Assembly: GCF_945277285.1 (NCBI RefSeq)
Contig: NZ_CALYPR010000001.1
Coordinates: 1-64,000 of the forward strand
Length of the DNA: 64,000 nt
Reading direction: 5' to 3'
DNA from: an uncultured Bartonella sp.
Lineage (GTDB): Bacteria; Pseudomonadota; Alphaproteobacteria; Rhizobiales; Rhizobiaceae
In this document: positions 19,978 through 33,186 of the stretch, piece by piece
How positions within the stretch are numbered: position 1 is the first letter of the stretch
Layout of the letters: each line of letters begins with the position of its first letter
Made by a program: the position numbers and the translations under genes
The notes under the pieces: generated by a model
The model's input: the letters and a program-made list of their open reading frames with translations, nothing else
What the model was told of the DNA's origin: nothing
Database searches by the model: none

Positions 19978-20388
19978 CTACAGATATTCGCTTGTAATCA
20001 GGTTGCCGTCTTTATCTTTGAATTTTCCCATCAGAATCAAAATAAAGTCGATAATCATCCACACACCGGAAACAATGCTGCCAAATACTGTCAATGTCAG
20101 AAGAAGCATCAACACACCGGTGCCAATTTTCCCAACCATGAAACGATGGACGCCAAACATGCCGAAAAACCAGCAAACAATAGCCAGAACAACCTTGGAG
20201 TGTTTGCTGCCAACATGGAGAGGAAATACATTTTTGGCATTTTCACCCTCCACAACAAAATCAATTTCGTTACCAGCGGCAGGCTCTCCTTTGCCATTCC
20301 AATCAAGACGTGAAAATTCATAGCGATTGCCATCAACGCCAGAAATCAGACCTTTATTCCTATTATAGAGTAAAATTGAACCGCGCAT
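19978..20388 (-). CDS. TM2-domain membrane protein with N-terminal cold-shock-like domain
   Basis: 136 residues. Positions 1-58 look like a small OB/cold-shock-type barrel (GLISGVDGNRYEFSR, EIDFVVEG). Positions 63-125 are a TM2 pair of membrane helices with the family loop FFGMFGVHRFMVGK and a second helix VFGSIVSGVWMIIDFI. The role of TM2 proteins in bacteria is unknown. It lies between ftsB and eno on the same strand, flanked by spacers of about 240 and 190 bp, so it is probably its own transcript. The domain call rests on motif appearance only. Confidence 0.8.
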   Translation of the reverse strand: MRGSILLYNRNKGLISGVDGNRYEFSRLDWNGKGEPAAGNEIDFVVEGENAKNVFPLHVGSKHSKVVLAIVCWFFGMFGVHRFMVGKIGTGVLMLLLTLTVFGSIVSGVWMIIDFILILMGKFKDKDGNLITSEYL

Positions 20389-20537
20389 GAAAACTCCTAA
20401 AGTTTCCGAGAGACAAAACGATCGACAAAGTGACCCTTCTATTCAGCTTTTTTAATTGGTCACAGTTCAAGTAAATTGGATAAGTTCCTGTCAAAAACAA
20501 GAGAAAAGGTAAAAACAACCAATTAAACAGATGCATT

Positions 20538-20561
20538 AAGGGCGGGAACATACCCGCCCTT
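20538..20561 (-). terminator. Probable eno terminator hairpin
   Basis: A perfect 9-bp stem AAGGGCGGG/CCCGCCCTT with a 6-nt loop lies 14 bp past the eno stop. The T-tract is better on the plus strand (TTTTATT) than on the minus strand (AATG), but no plus-strand gene ends here, so eno is the likely client. Confidence 0.6.
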
Positions 20562-20575
20562 TTATTAAACTTAAA

Positions 20576-21868
<1,293 letters not shown>

Positions 21869-21941
21869 TCAGGGTTACTTATTTTTGTAATGAATAGACA
21901 ATCTTTCATAGAGTGGGAATACCCATCATATAATAAATCCA

Positions 21942-22775
21942 TTAAAGTTTCTTCGCTAAACGGTCAAATGCCATCAGCGTTTCGATAAGATGTGGCAAAT
22001 TTTCAAGTTTGACCATATTTGGTCCATCAGAAGGGGCATGATCGGGATCCTGATGTGTTTCTAAGAAAACCCCTGCCACACCTACTGCCACAGCTGCACG
22101 CGCAAGTGTTTCAACAAATTCACGTTGTCCACCCGAAGATGTACCCTGCCCGCCCGGTTGCTGGACAGAATGTGTCGCATCAAAAATAACTGGTGAGCCA
22201 AATTGAGCCATAATCGGAAGCGCACGCATATCTGAAATTAAAGTGTTATAACCGAATGATACACCGCGTTCACACGCCATCACATTGGGATTTCCGCTTT
22301 CAGTAATTTTTGCGAGTACATTTTTCATGTCCCACGGTGCCAGAAATTGTCCCTTTTTGACATTGACAACCCGTCCGGTTTTTGCCGCAGCAACAAGAAG
22401 GTCGGTTTGCCTACATAGAAAAGCCGGAATCTGTAAAATATCAACGTGTGGAGCAACAATGGCGCATTGCTCTTCGGTATGAATATCCGTCAACATCGGA
22501 ATATTATATTCACGCTTCAAATCGTCAAAAATATCCATTGCTTTTTCAAGGCCTATGCCACGCTGGCTACCAAGCGAAGTCCGATTTGCTTTATCGAAAC
22601 TTGATTTATAGACAACGCCAATGCCGAATTTTTCAGCAATCTCTTTTATGCGACCGGCCATATCAAAAGCATGATCACGACTTTCCATTTGGCAAGGGCC
22701 AGCAATCAGCGCAAGCGGCGCATTGTTAGAAAACGTTACATTCCCTACGGTGACAGTACTATTCGGTTTTGTCAT
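21942..22775 (-). CDS. kdsA: 2-dehydro-3-deoxyphosphooctonate aldolase (KDO-8-P synthase)
   Basis: Condenses phosphoenolpyruvate with arabinose 5-phosphate to make KDO-8-phosphate for lipopolysaccharide inner core. 277 residues. Landmarks: LIAGPCQMESRDHA, YKSSFDKANRTS, the metal-independent-type LQIPAFLCRQTDL, FDATHSVQQPGG, and the C-terminal FLETHQDPDHAPSDGPN. GGACTAA precedes the ATG. Its presence shows an LPS-bearing Gram-negative cell. It lies between pyrG and eno, using the PEP that enolase makes. Confidence 0.97.
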   Translation of the reverse strand: MTKPNSTVTVGNVTFSNNAPLALIAGPCQMESRDHAFDMAGRIKEIAEKFGIGVVYKSSFDKANRTSLGSQRGIGLEKAMDIFDDLKREYNIPMLTDIHTEEQCAIVAPHVDILQIPAFLCRQTDLLVAAAKTGRVVNVKKGQFLAPWDMKNVLAKITESGNPNVMACERGVSFGYNTLISDMRALPIMAQFGSPVIFDATHSVQQPGGQGTSSGGQREFVETLARAAVAVGVAGVFLETHQDPDHAPSDGPNMVKLENLPHLIETLMAFDRLAKKL

Positions 22776-23223
22776 TTAGTCCTCTAATCTAATCATTTAA
22801 AAATGATCTGTCGTCTTGTCTCCAAACCCTTATCTTATAAAACGACATTGATTCAATATCATTGTTGAAAAATGTTCGGGATAAACTCCAATAATATATA
22901 TATTTATATTGTATTCATGTTTAAAAAATTGATTCATAAATAAATTTTAAATTTAATTATTATTAAAACATTTAAAAAATTTATCATAAATATATTAATA
23001 AATTTTATAAAATATATTAATATTTATTATTTAACAATGTATTCTGTTTTTGAATGTCAAATTATATTTGAAGAAAAATTATATAACTTAAATTATTTTA
23101 AAGATGATTTTTAAAAGTTTAAACACGAAATCACGTCATAGAAAAACCTTGCACTCTCTTTTGACAGATTTTGCAAGGTTTGAACTAAAAACAATTTTCA
23201 ATTGTAATAAAAAGATACGCTAC
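22776..23223. other. Extremely AT-rich spacer between pyrG and kdsA
   Basis: About 450 bp. The centre (roughly 22,880-23,110) is almost entirely A and T, with many ATT/TAA runs and no coding potential on either strand. It must carry the kdsA-eno promoter on the minus strand. No GC-rich terminator hairpin for pyrG is visible. I see no tRNA or repeat unit. Confidence 0.6.
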
Positions 23224-24927
<1,704 letters not shown>

Positions 24928-25064
24928 TTAGAAACTACTTTTGTTAAAATGCAAAAAATAGCTGCTGGTTTCCTTTTTCAAGGTTTGCTTTAAATAACAA
25001 CCTGAACCGAGTTAAAAAACTGATTCAGTTTTTTGCACTAACTCTCTGTTTTTATAAAACAAAT

Positions 25065-25092
25065 AAAAACCCCGCATTAAAGCGGGGTTTTT
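25065..25092 (-). terminator. Intrinsic terminator of the L,D-transpeptidase gene
   Basis: Perfect 11-bp stem AAAAACCCCGC/GCGGGGTTTTT with a 6-nt loop, 18 bp beyond the stop codon. It has T-runs in both directions, so it may stop transcripts on either strand. Confidence 0.85.
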
Positions 25093-25110
25093 AAAATTAT
25101 TTAATTGATT

Positions 25111-25743
25111 TTACAGAACAACAACTTCGGTGCCGACATCAACACGATCATAAAGATCAAGTACATCATCATTAATCATCCGGAAGCAGCCATTTGAAGC
25201 CGATGAACCGATTGTCCAAGGCTGAACAGTTCCGTGAATACGAATATAGGTGTCTTTATTGCCCTGCCAGAGGTAAAGCGCACGGGCACCAAGCGGATTT
25301 CCCGGGCCACCATCCATACCATTAGCGAAACGTGCATAATGGTCGGGACTGCGTTTAAGCATATCCTTTGTCGGAATCCACCGTGGCCATTCGCGTTTGA
25401 AGCGGATATTGGCTGTTCCCTTGAACTGGAGACCAATCTTGCCAACAGCAATTCCATAGCGTCTGGCTGTTGTTGGAGTTTCGATCAAATAGAGAAAATA
25501 ATTTTTAGGGTCAATGACGATTGTACCCGGTTTATAGCCGGAGAACGAAACAGTTTGCGGACGAAATTTATCAGGCACGTTATAGCTTTTGACCGTAGGG
25601 ATTTTTATATTTCCCACGGGGGCAACCGAGGCTACCTGCGCATTGTCAGCATCATCGCCATCAGCGATTTCTTCTGAAAAAGCAACATTGCCTGACAAAA
25701 AAAACAAGCCGGACAAACCGGCAATCAATAAACGATGGATCAT
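25111..25743 (-). CDS. L,D-transpeptidase (YkuD domain), secreted
   Basis: 210 residues with a signal peptide (MIHRLLIAGLSGLFFLSGNVAFS) and a YkuD domain from about residue 70. The catalytic motif is complete: His170 (IHGTVQPW) and Cys186 (SNGCFRM). Such enzymes make 3-3 crosslinks in peptidoglycan or attach outer-membrane proteins to it in the periplasm. The track's 262-residue version begins with 52 non-secretory residues; the ATG at 25743 starts the signal peptide and is used here. It is a paralogue of the lipoprotein at 50809-51567. A terminator follows, so it is a single-gene unit. Confidence 0.9.
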   Translation of the reverse strand: MIHRLLIAGLSGLFFLSGNVAFSEEIADGDDADNAQVASVAPVGNIKIPTVKSYNVPDKFRPQTVSFSGYKPGTIVIDPKNYFLYLIETPTTARRYGIAVGKIGLQFKGTANIRFKREWPRWIPTKDMLKRSPDHYARFANGMDGGPGNPLGARALYLWQGNKDTYIRIHGTVQPWTIGSSASNGCFRMINDDVLDLYDRVDVGTEVVVL

Positions 25744-26197
25744 TTTAATTCTAATCCCGCGACGAAAGTTTGAGAGGTTTTGCAACACAACGGTTTTGCT
25801 ACGCAATTGCGTTCCATACGACCAATTTTGTATCTTCTCAATCTTTTTCAAGTGATGATGTAAAAGAACATCTTCTGCTATGGCAGTCGTGCAACACATT
25901 GTTAAGAATTAGCCTTAAAATCTCACCTCGTTTTTTACAAATTCCTTGATAAAAATAAAACTGCATCATTTTAATCAATTTTGGCTGACACGCTTTGTTG
26001 AGCCCTACTTTTGGCAAATTTATTTACATCCCTGCAGCTTTGACGTTAACCGGCCTTACCAATAAAAATTTTTAAAAATTGAATTACGGTCATTCACGTG
26101 AACAACCAATTCAATGCCAGTGAAAACGCGTCCCATAAGATCGGCTTTCAACATTTTGCGTTAAAATTATAAACACCGCTCTAAACTCGTAAAACAC
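25744..26197. other. Spacer between secG and the L,D-transpeptidase gene
   Basis: About 450 bp holding the transpeptidase promoter on the minus strand. The upstream extension of the ORF track lies here but has no family signal. I see no RNA gene or repeat apart from the secG terminator at its right end. Confidence 0.5.
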
Positions 26198-26221
26198 AAA
26201 AAGAGCGAAACCGCCCTTTTT
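26198..26221 (-). terminator. Probable secG terminator
   Basis: Stem AAAAAG-x-GCG/CGC-x-CTTTTT with an AAAC loop (one internal mismatch), about 50 bp past the secG stop, with T-runs on both sides. It likely ends the tpiA-secG transcript. Confidence 0.6.
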
Positions 26222-26269
26222 GTATTTTTTATTCTTTTGCGGTTAGCCAACCGGCAAACCTCTTGCCGA

Positions 26270-26758
26270 TCAATTATTTGGAACTGGATTTTCCGGCTGT
26301 TGGGGAACGGGTGTTTCTCCGGCCGGCATTGCCGCGTTTCCTTCAGGCTTTGCCTGATTTTCACCCCCGTTTGCATTTTTACTGTCCAATTTGCCATTGG
26401 TCTCAGACTGCTTTGAATTTGCATCGGGCAACTGGCTATTTGTCGCATTAGGGACTGCCTGTGACGGCGCGGCAGGTGCTGTTACAGGGGTCTTCTTATC
26501 TGTGACGGGAATACGATTGATAATATCGGCAGCCGGATTGGAAATACTATCCAGAACAACAAGTGCAATAGATGTAGCAAAAAAACAAAGAGCAAGAATC
26601 GCAGTCAATCGTGTCAGAGCATTTTTTGTGCCACGCGCTGTCATGAAACCCGAACCACCACCAATGCCAAGCCCGCCACCTTCAGAACGCTGTATCAGCA
26701 CAACGCCTACAAGTGCGATGACAATTAAAAGATGAATGACAATCAATACTGTCTGCAT
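26270..26758 (-). CDS. secG: Preprotein translocase subunit SecG
   Basis: Small accessory subunit of the SecYEG channel. Two membrane helices are visible (about 3-22 and 52-72) around the SecG loop RSEGGGLGIGGGSGFMTARGTKNALTR. The protein is 162 residues because of a long Pro/Asn/Ala-rich cytoplasmic tail (TAPAAPSQAVPNA...), longer than the ~75-110 of many bacteria but known in rhizobia. It lies between tpiA and pyrG on the same strand; secDF, yajC and ppiD in the window belong to the same export route. Confidence 0.9.
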   Translation of the reverse strand: MQTVLIVIHLLIVIALVGVVLIQRSEGGGLGIGGGSGFMTARGTKNALTRLTAILALCFFATSIALVVLDSISNPAADIINRIPVTDKKTPVTAPAAPSQAVPNATNSQLPDANSKQSETNGKLDSKNANGGENQAKPEGNAAMPAGETPVPQQPENPVPNN

Positions 26759-26839
26759 AAGCTCTGCTCTAATGTTACTGTTCGCGGTTGTTTACACGGA
26801 AAATTTACATATTCCAAGTAGTCAAGCGAAATTCTTTGA

Positions 26840-27604
26840 CTATAATTTCCGATAAGCACCACAAATCGCCAGAAAATCGCTTGCTTTTAAGCTTGCGCCT
26901 CCGACGAGTGCCCCATCAACATTATCGATTTTTAACAACTCAACCGCATTTTCGGGTTTTACAGAGCCACCGTAAAGAAGCCGGAATTCATGTCCTGAAT
27001 TGCCGAAACGTTTAACCAGTGTATCCCTCATGAATTTATGGACTTCGCCCACATCCCTTGCGCTTGGTGTTTTTCCCGTCCCGATCGCCCAAACCGGTTC
27101 ATAAGCAATTACAGTATTTTGCGGTGTAGCACCATCTGGGACAGAACCGGCTAGTTGTTTGCCTATCACGTCAAGTGTTTGACCGCTTTCACGTTCGGCG
27201 AGTTTTTCTCCCACACATATAATGGCGACAAGTCCGGCGCGCCACGCTGCCTCAGCCTTTTGACGAACCAGTGCATCCGTTTCATGATGGTCGGCGCGTC
27301 TTTCGGAGTGCCCGACTATAACATAGCTTGCACCTGCTTCCTTAAGCATAGGTGCCGAGATGTCGCCGGTATGGGCACCATGATCGGCGATATGACAATC
27401 CTCGCCACCAAGGCGAAGTTTTTCTCCGTCAAGACTATCTGCTGCCCGTGATAACAGTGTAGCAGGCACACAAATGAGTGCTTCAAACAAACGACCTAAA
27501 TCAGAATTTACACCGGCAGCTATAGCGCGAAGCTCGGAAAGAGATTCGCCTGTTCCGTTCATTTTCCAATTTCCTGCGACCATCGGTCGAACATTCGGTG
27601 TCAT
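26840..27604 (-). CDS. tpiA: Triosephosphate isomerase
   Basis: Interconverts dihydroxyacetone phosphate and glyceraldehyde 3-phosphate. 254 residues with the substrate lysine in GNWKMNG, catalytic His in VGHSERR, catalytic Glu and the flexible loop in [15 protein letters not shown], and the phosphate-binding [22 protein letters not shown] precedes the ATG. Divergent from ppiD across 160 bp, so the two promoters share this spacer; secG follows. Confidence 0.97.
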   Translation of the reverse strand: MTPNVRPMVAGNWKMNGTGESLSELRAIAAGVNSDLGRLFEALICVPATLLSRAADSLDGEKLRLGGEDCHIADHGAHTGDISAPMLKEAGASYVIVGHSERRADHHETDALVRQKAEAAWRAGLVAIICVGEKLAERESGQTLDVIGKQLAGSVPDGATPQNTVIAYEPVWAIGTGKTPSARDVGEVHKFMRDTLVKRFGNSGHEFRLLYGGSVKPENAVELLKIDNVDGALVGGASLKASDFLAICGAYRKL

Positions 27605-27764
27605 GATTTAACCTCAATAACAGTCTTAAAATAGCGCATTAATAGCCCTAACTAGCAAATTGCACCGTTAAAGCAAGTCTTAAACCTTGCATATTATGCG
27701 CCTTTGTTGCAAATCCTATCAGAGCTTTTTGCTGAAATGAAGCCAATTAAAACGGAATTAGCCA

Positions 27765-29654
27765 ATGCTTGATACAATACGCAGTGCTGTCAACTCTTGG
27801 ATCGCCAAGGTCTTCCTCGGTCTTCTTGTTCTATGTTTTGTACTCTTATGGGGTGTCCCAGAACTAAGAAGAAGTGCTGGTCACGATTTATTTATGTCTG
27901 GAAAATCGATAATTAAAACCAGCACCTATCAGCTTGCGCTGCGCGATCAGACCATGCGCTTCTCGGTTGCTAACCATTCGCCGCGTTTACTCTCGGAAAG
28001 CGAAGCACAGCAATATGGCATTCCACAATTTGTTTTATCCGGGCTTCAACAAGATGTGCTTTTTGACGAACAAGCCCGTTTGATGAAAATCGGTGTGTCA
28101 AAAGATGGTATTGCCCGCGCTATTGGTGCCGATCGGTTTTTCCAACAGGACGGAAGTTTCAATCGCAACCTTTTTAACAGCTATCTCAGAGAACTGAATA
28201 TTCATGAAGGTGATTTTGTTGATTATTTCGCTGGCAAAGAAAGACGCGATCAACTTATTTTTGCTGCTATTGGCGGCATGAAAGCACCTGACACTTTCTA
28301 TTCGGCTTTTCAAAAATACCGTGGTGAAACTCGTTCGGTCGACTACCTTGTGATTTCTCCTAAAGAGGCAGGCAAGCTCAACGAACCAACTGCCGATGAA
28401 CTTCAAAAATGGTTTAATGCCCATCGTCAAGAGTTCCGTGCCCCTGAATATCGCCAAGTCACGCTCATGCAGATGACGCCCGAAGGTTTGGCTAAACCCG
28501 CCGATATTTCCATTGACGAAGCAAAAGATTATTATAAGCAGAATGCCGCACGTTTTATCTCTCCTGAAACACGCACAGTCGAAATATTGCGTTTCAAGAC
28601 GAGACAAGATGCCGACCATGCCGCAGAAAAGCTCAAAGACGGCATGACTTTTGAAGATCTTGTCAAATCCGAACACAAAACTTTAGCCGAGATCACCAAA
28701 GGGCCACTTGCCAAAACCGGCTTTGCCACAACCATTGCAAATGACATTTTTAGTCTGCAAACAAACAAGATCAGCGATGTTATCAATGATCTGGAAGGGC
28801 CGGTCATTATGCGCGTCATCAACGTTACACCGCAAGGTCCGACCCCGTTCGATCAGGCAGAACAGAATATCCGTGAGACTTTGGCAAAAAGCAACGCTGC
28901 AAAAGCCATGCGTGACGATCACGATGCCATCGAAAATGCCCGCTTTGAAGGTGTATCACTCGATGAACTGGCCAAACAGTATAAACTAAACCTTCAAAAG
29001 ATTACAGTCGATGCGAAAGCGCAGACGCCCGAAGGTAAAATACTTACCGATTTGCCACAGCAGGCAATTCTTATTGACGGAATTTTTCAGGCAACAGAAG
29101 GTGCCGACCTTGATCCTATTGCCATTCAAGGGGGCGGATATCTCTGGTATCGCGTTGATAAAGTAACAAATGCTCGTGATAGAACTCTGGACGAGGTCAA
29201 AGACAAAGTTGTTGAAGGCTGGAAAGCTGATGAAACACAAAAATTGCTTGATACAAAAGCCGCACAGCTTGAAAGCGAACTGAAAGATAACAAAACTCTT
29301 GATGATCTCGCCAAGGAGCTAAGAGTCGCCAAACAAACTGCTCACGGTCTCAAACGTGATGGTTCGGTCGACATTTTAGGTGCCGATGGCGTTAATGCCG
29401 CTTTTTCCGGTCCAAAGGGCCACTGCGGCGTATCAAAAGCAGCTAAAAACGACCAGCGTATAGTCTATTGTGTGACAGAAACTGTTGAACCTTTGAATAC
29501 CGATGCAAAATCTCTCGAACCCGAAATGAAAGCAAATATTGACACCATGATGGGGGCTGACTTGCGCATGGAAATGTTGCAAATTGCCAATGAAAAGGCC
29601 CCTGTCCAAGCCAATATGACGAATCTTAAAACAATTACCAACAATCTCCAATGA
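27765..29654 (+). CDS. ppiD: Periplasmic folding chaperone PpiD-like (SurA-N/parvulin)
   Basis: 629 residues: an N-terminal membrane anchor (about 13-32, [20 protein letters not shown]), a SurA_N-like chaperone domain (about 35-165), a parvulin-like PPIase domain (about 240-360, [23 protein letters not shown]) and an alpha-helical C-terminal region. PpiD sits at the periplasmic exit of the Sec channel and helps newly exported proteins fold. The PPIase domain looks diverged, so chaperone activity is safer to assert than isomerase. It starts the run with trpD and trpC, only 7 bp from trpD. Confidence 0.9.
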   Translation: MLDTIRSAVNSWIAKVFLGLLVLCFVLLWGVPELRRSAGHDLFMSGKSIIKTSTYQLALRDQTMRFSVANHSPRLLSESEAQQYGIPQFVLSGLQQDVLFDEQARLMKIGVSKDGIARAIGADRFFQQDGSFNRNLFNSYLRELNIHEGDFVDYFAGKERRDQLIFAAIGGMKAPDTFYSAFQKYRGETRSVDYLVISPKEAGKLNEPTADELQKWFNAHRQEFRAPEYRQVTLMQMTPEGLAKPADISIDEAKDYYKQNAARFISPETRTVEILRFKTRQDADHAAEKLKDGMTFEDLVKSEHKTLAEITKGPLAKTGFATTIANDIFSLQTNKISDVINDLEGPVIMRVINVTPQGPTPFDQAEQNIRETLAKSNAAKAMRDDHDAIENARFEGVSLDELAKQYKLNLQKITVDAKAQTPEGKILTDLPQQAILIDGIFQATEGADLDPIAIQGGGYLWYRVDKVTNARDRTLDEVKDKVVEGWKADETQKLLDTKAAQLESELKDNKTLDDLAKELRVAKQTAHGLKRDGSVDILGADGVNAAFSGPKGHCGVSKAAKNDQRIVYCVTETVEPLNTDAKSLEPEMKANIDTMMGADLRMEMLQIANEKAPVQANMTNLKTITNNLQ

Positions 29655-29661
29655 GGATATC

Positions 29662-30690
29662 ATGAGTGACCTGAAACCTTTCTTAAACAAGGTCGCCACT
29701 GGCGCCTCACTGACAAAAGATGAGGCAGAACAAGCCTTTACGATCATGATGTCGGGGCAAGCGACACCAGCCCAAATTGGTGGGTTTTTGATGTCTTTAA
29801 GGGTGCGCGGCGAGACAATTGACGAAATTACCGGTGCTGTCGCATCAATGCGCAAAAAAATGTTGCCTGTCGATTCAGTCGAGGGGGCCGTTGACATTGT
29901 CGGTACCGGTGGCGACCAATCCGGCTCTTACAATGTTTCGACCGCAACAGCCTTTGTCGTTGCCGGTGCCGGTGTACCTGTCGGTAAACATGGTAACCGT
30001 GCGCTTTCATCAAAATCCGGCGCAGCCGATGCTTTGGCAGCTCTTGGTGTCAATATTGATGCAACGCCTGAAATAATCGGCCGTTGTATTCGTGAAATTG
30101 GACTTGGCTTTATGTTCGCTCCCACCCATCATTCGGCTATGCGCCATGTGGGGCCAGCACGTGTCGAGCTTGGAACACGAACAATCTTCAATATTCTGGG
30201 GCCACTTTCAAATCCCGCAGGCGTCACCAACCAGCTGATCGGTGTTTTTTCGCCACATTGGGTGGTACCAATCGCGCAAGTATTGCAAGGACTGGGTTCA
30301 AAATCGTTATGGGTTGTCCATGGTAGCGGTATGGATGAATTGACAACAGCCGGAGAAACTCAAGTTGCCGCCCTTAAGAACGGAGCTCTTACCACTTTTA
30401 CGGTTACACCGGAAGATGCCGGTTTAAAACGCGTGACGATGGATGATTTAAGAGGCGGAGATCCGCAATATAATGCCGAAGCCTTGCGAAGGGTACTTGA
30501 GGGGGCTCACGGCGCTTATCGTGATATTGTTCTTCTCAATGCTGCTGCTGCCTTCATCATTGCCGGAAAAGCTGACACCTTAAAAGAAGGCGTGAAGATC
30601 GCCGAACAAAGTATTGATCAAGGCAAAGCTAGAGAAAAACTCGCTGCTCTGATTAAGGTTTCAAATGACCTTGGTGAGAATGATGAGTGA
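29662..30690 (+). CDS. trpD: Anthranilate phosphoribosyltransferase
   Basis: Transfers phosphoribose from PRPP to anthranilate in tryptophan synthesis. 342 residues with the PRPP loop [29 protein letters not shown], and the metal-binding glycine-rich region; length is normal. GAGGATATC precedes the ATG. Its end overlaps trpC by eight bases. Other trp genes are not in the window, which matches the rhizobial trpDC-moaC-moeA arrangement. Tryptophan synthesis is missing from many Bartonella, so retention suggests a larger genome. Confidence 0.96.
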   Translation: MSDLKPFLNKVATGASLTKDEAEQAFTIMMSGQATPAQIGGFLMSLRVRGETIDEITGAVASMRKKMLPVDSVEGAVDIVGTGGDQSGSYNVSTATAFVVAGAGVPVGKHGNRALSSKSGAADALAALGVNIDATPEIIGRCIREIGLGFMFAPTHHSAMRHVGPARVELGTRTIFNILGPLSNPAGVTNQLIGVFSPHWVVPIAQVLQGLGSKSLWVVHGSGMDELTTAGETQVAALKNGALTTFTVTPEDAGLKRVTMDDLRGGDPQYNAEALRRVLEGAHGAYRDIVLLNAAAAFIIAGKADTLKEGVKIAEQSIDQGKAREKLAALIKVSNDLGENDE

Positions 30691-31474
30691 TATTTTAAAA
30701 AAAATTGAAGCCTATAAACGGTTAGAAATTTCCAAAGCCAAAGCGGCTTTGCCACTTGAAAAGCTCAAGCTTTTAGCTGATCAAGCCGATAAACCTCGCG
30801 GATTTTATAACGCACTCAAGAATAAGGAAAATGCCGGGCTATTCGGTCTCATTGCGGAAATCAAAAAGGCTAGCCCCTCAAAAGGTCTTATTCGGGAAGA
30901 TTTTGACCCGCCCCTACTTGCCAAAGCTTATGAAGAAGGAGGGGCTGCCTGTCTTTCGGTTCTTACCGACACTCCATCCTTTCAAGGTTCTCCGGAGTTT
31001 TTGAAAGCCGCTCATAAAGCCTGTAATCTACCGGCTTTACGGAAAGATTTTCTTTTTGACACCTATCAGGTGTACGAAGCGCGTGCTTGGGGTGCTGATT
31101 GTATTCTCATTATCCTTGCAGCAATTGATGACAATCTCGCAAAAGCCTTGGAAGAAACGGCCTTTGCGCTTGGCATGGATGTACTTATTGAGACACATAA
31201 TGAAAGCGAGATCGAACGGGCGTTGAAACTCAAATCTCCGCTTATCGGTATCAATAACCGGAATTTGCGTAATTTCGAAGTCGACCTTGCAAATTGTGAA
31301 CGACTTTCCCATATGGTTTCTGGTGATCGTCTTTTGGTTGGGGAAAGTGGAATTTTCACACATGACGATCTTTTGAGATTGAAAAAAAGCAATATACGTT
31401 CATTTCTGATTGGTGAAAGTCTTATGCGCCAGACAGATGTCGCAAAGGCAACGCGAACGTTATTAGGGTTATAA
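30683..31474 (+). CDS. trpC: Indole-3-glycerol phosphate synthase
   Basis: Ring closure of CdRP to indole-3-glycerol phosphate. 263 residues with catalytic lysines and glutamates in [33 protein letters not shown] and LVGESGI. The track start at 30665 adds MTLVRM; I use the ATG at 30683 (GGTGAG upstream, [13 protein letters not shown]), although 30680 one codon earlier is equally possible. Overlaps trpD by eight bases, so translation is coupled; moaC follows two bases after its stop. Confidence 0.95.
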   Translation: MSDILKKIEAYKRLEISKAKAALPLEKLKLLADQADKPRGFYNALKNKENAGLFGLIAEIKKASPSKGLIREDFDPPLLAKAYEEGGAACLSVLTDTPSFQGSPEFLKAAHKACNLPALRKDFLFDTYQVYEARAWGADCILIILAAIDDNLAKALEETAFALGMDVLIETHNESEIERALKLKSPLIGINNRNLRNFEVDLANCERLSHMVSGDRLLVGESGIFTHDDLLRLKKSNIRSFLIGESLMRQTDVAKATRTLLGL

Positions 31475-31475
31475 A

Positions 31476-31979
31476 ATGAGCGAGAAACTGACCCATGTGA
31501 ACGCGAAAGGCGAAGCGCACATGGTCGATGTCGGGGCGAAAAATGAAACTGAACGCGTAGCCATTGCGCATGGTGCGATAAAAATGGCCAAAGAAACGCT
31601 AAGTGCCATTGAAAGTGGCAACGCGCCTAAAGGCGATGTTTTGGCAGCAGCCCGTGTTGCCGGCATTATGGCAGCCAAGAAGACAGGTGAGCTTATTCCC
31701 CTTTGCCACCCTCTTATGTTGACAAAAATTTCTGTCGACATTGCTGCCGACTATGAATTGCCCGGTTATCAAGTGAAGGCCACTGTTGGTCTTACCGGCA
31801 AGACTGGTGTCGAGATGGAAGCTTTAACAGCTGTCTCGCTCACTTGCCTGACAATTTATGACATGGCTAAAGCCTTGGATAAGGGGATGGTAATTTCAGA
31901 TATTTGTTTATTGGAAAAGCGCGGGGGAAAATCTGGCACATGGAAGCGAGACGAGAAAAATGCCCCTCATCAATGTTGA
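31476..31979 (+). CDS. moaC: Cyclic pyranopterin monophosphate synthase MoaC
   Basis: Completes the first stage of molybdenum cofactor synthesis after MoaA. 167 residues with the family landmarks [26 protein letters not shown], and [23 protein letters not shown], plus a terminal GGKSGTWKR. Overlaps moeA by 20 bases. moaD and moaE are elsewhere in the window (57.4-58.1 kb), and moaA is not seen. Confidence 0.96.
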   Translation: MSEKLTHVNAKGEAHMVDVGAKNETERVAIAHGAIKMAKETLSAIESGNAPKGDVLAAARVAGIMAAKKTGELIPLCHPLMLTKISVDIAADYELPGYQVKATVGLTGKTGVEMEALTAVSLTCLTIYDMAKALDKGMVISDICLLEKRGGKSGTWKRDEKNAPHQC

Positions 31980-33186
31980 CGAATCCTTAAACCGTCTACT
32001 ATCTGCAACCGATACACTGGAAAGTGAACTGGTACCACTTACCAAGATAGGTCAAGCGCAGGTTCTGGCGCAAGATATCACAGCCAAATTAACTGAGCCC
32101 CCGTTCCGCTCGTCGGCCATGGATGGCTACGCGATACGCTTTCAGGATTATAGGCAAGATGTAAAATTCAAACTTGTTGGTGAAGCTGCTGCAGGAAAAG
32201 GTTATGATGGTAAAATCCAGCAAAATGAGGCCGTGCGCATATTTACCGGTGCACCGGTTCCTGATGATGCCGACACGGTGATTATTCAAGAAAATGCGAA
32301 CCAAGAAGGTAGTATTGTTTCCTTTACCGAAGCACCGTCAAAAGGTGCCAATATTCGTCCGCAAGGTGGCAATTTTCTAAAGGGTGACAGCGTTCTTCAA
32401 AAAGGACGTATTATGTCTCCTTCTGCGCTGGCACTTTGTGCTTCGGCAGGCTATGGGGCAATACAAGTTATCAGACGGCCTAAAATAGCTGTGCTTGCAA
32501 CGGGCAATGAACTTGTTAGTGCAGGTGATGTGCCCGGAAAGGACCAGATTGTCTGTTCCAATTCCTATGGTCTTTCTTATCTCATCCGCAGCCATCATTG
32601 CGATGTCGTCGATCTTGGAATTGCGCACGATGATGAAGAGTCTATTCGCCAGAAAATTGATAAAGCCAGAGAAGAAAAAGTTGACCTTTTGGTGACCAGC
32701 GGTGGTGTTTCGGTCGGTAAATATGACCTTGTACAGACTGTGTTAAAGTCAGAGGGCATGGAACTTGACTTCTGGAAAGTTGCTATGCGACCGGGAAAAC
32801 CCATTATGTTCGGTGTTTTGCCAAAAAACCACAAGATGCTGGTTTTGGGGCTGCCCGGCAATCCGGTATCAAGCATGGTCTGCGGCCATATTTTTCTGGT
32901 TCCGATATTAGAAAAGATGTCTGGCCGATCCTATCGCCCGCACATCGAAACTGCACTTCTTTCAGTTCCTCTTCCCGAAAATGGCTCCCGTCGCCATTTT
33001 GTCCGCGCTAATCTGACAATCAATGCCAAGGGAGAAAAATGGGTTACACCCGTTCGCAGTCAGGATTCATCGTTAATACGATTGATGGCCAATGCCGATT
33101 GTCTCATTATTAGAGAAGAAAATGGCACGCCGCTTACAGTCGGTGAACCGTGTCGCATCTTCATTCCCGATGGAGTCGGCCTATGA
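31960..33186 (+). CDS. moeA: Molybdopterin molybdenumtransferase MoeA
   Basis: Inserts molybdate into adenylylated molybdopterin. 408 residues: the N-terminal linker and domain II ([21 protein letters not shown]), the MoCF-binding domain ([25 protein letters not shown]) and a C-terminal beta domain. Starts inside moaC. Its 3' end overlaps the convergent phytoene-synthase-like gene by six bases. In Brucella I recall lexA next; here it is absent. Confidence 0.95.
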   Translation: MPLINVDESLNRLLSATDTLESELVPLTKIGQAQVLAQDITAKLTEPPFRSSAMDGYAIRFQDYRQDVKFKLVGEAAAGKGYDGKIQQNEAVRIFTGAPVPDDADTVIIQENANQEGSIVSFTEAPSKGANIRPQGGNFLKGDSVLQKGRIMSPSALALCASAGYGAIQVIRRPKIAVLATGNELVSAGDVPGKDQIVCSNSYGLSYLIRSHHCDVVDLGIAHDDEESIRQKIDKAREEKVDLLVTSGGVSVGKYDLVQTVLKSEGMELDFWKVAMRPGKPIMFGVLPKNHKMLVLGLPGNPVSSMVCGHIFLVPILEKMSGRSYRPHIETALLSVPLPENGSRRHFVRANLTINAKGEKWVTPVRSQDSSLIRLMANADCLIIREENGTPLTVGEPCRIFIPDGVGL

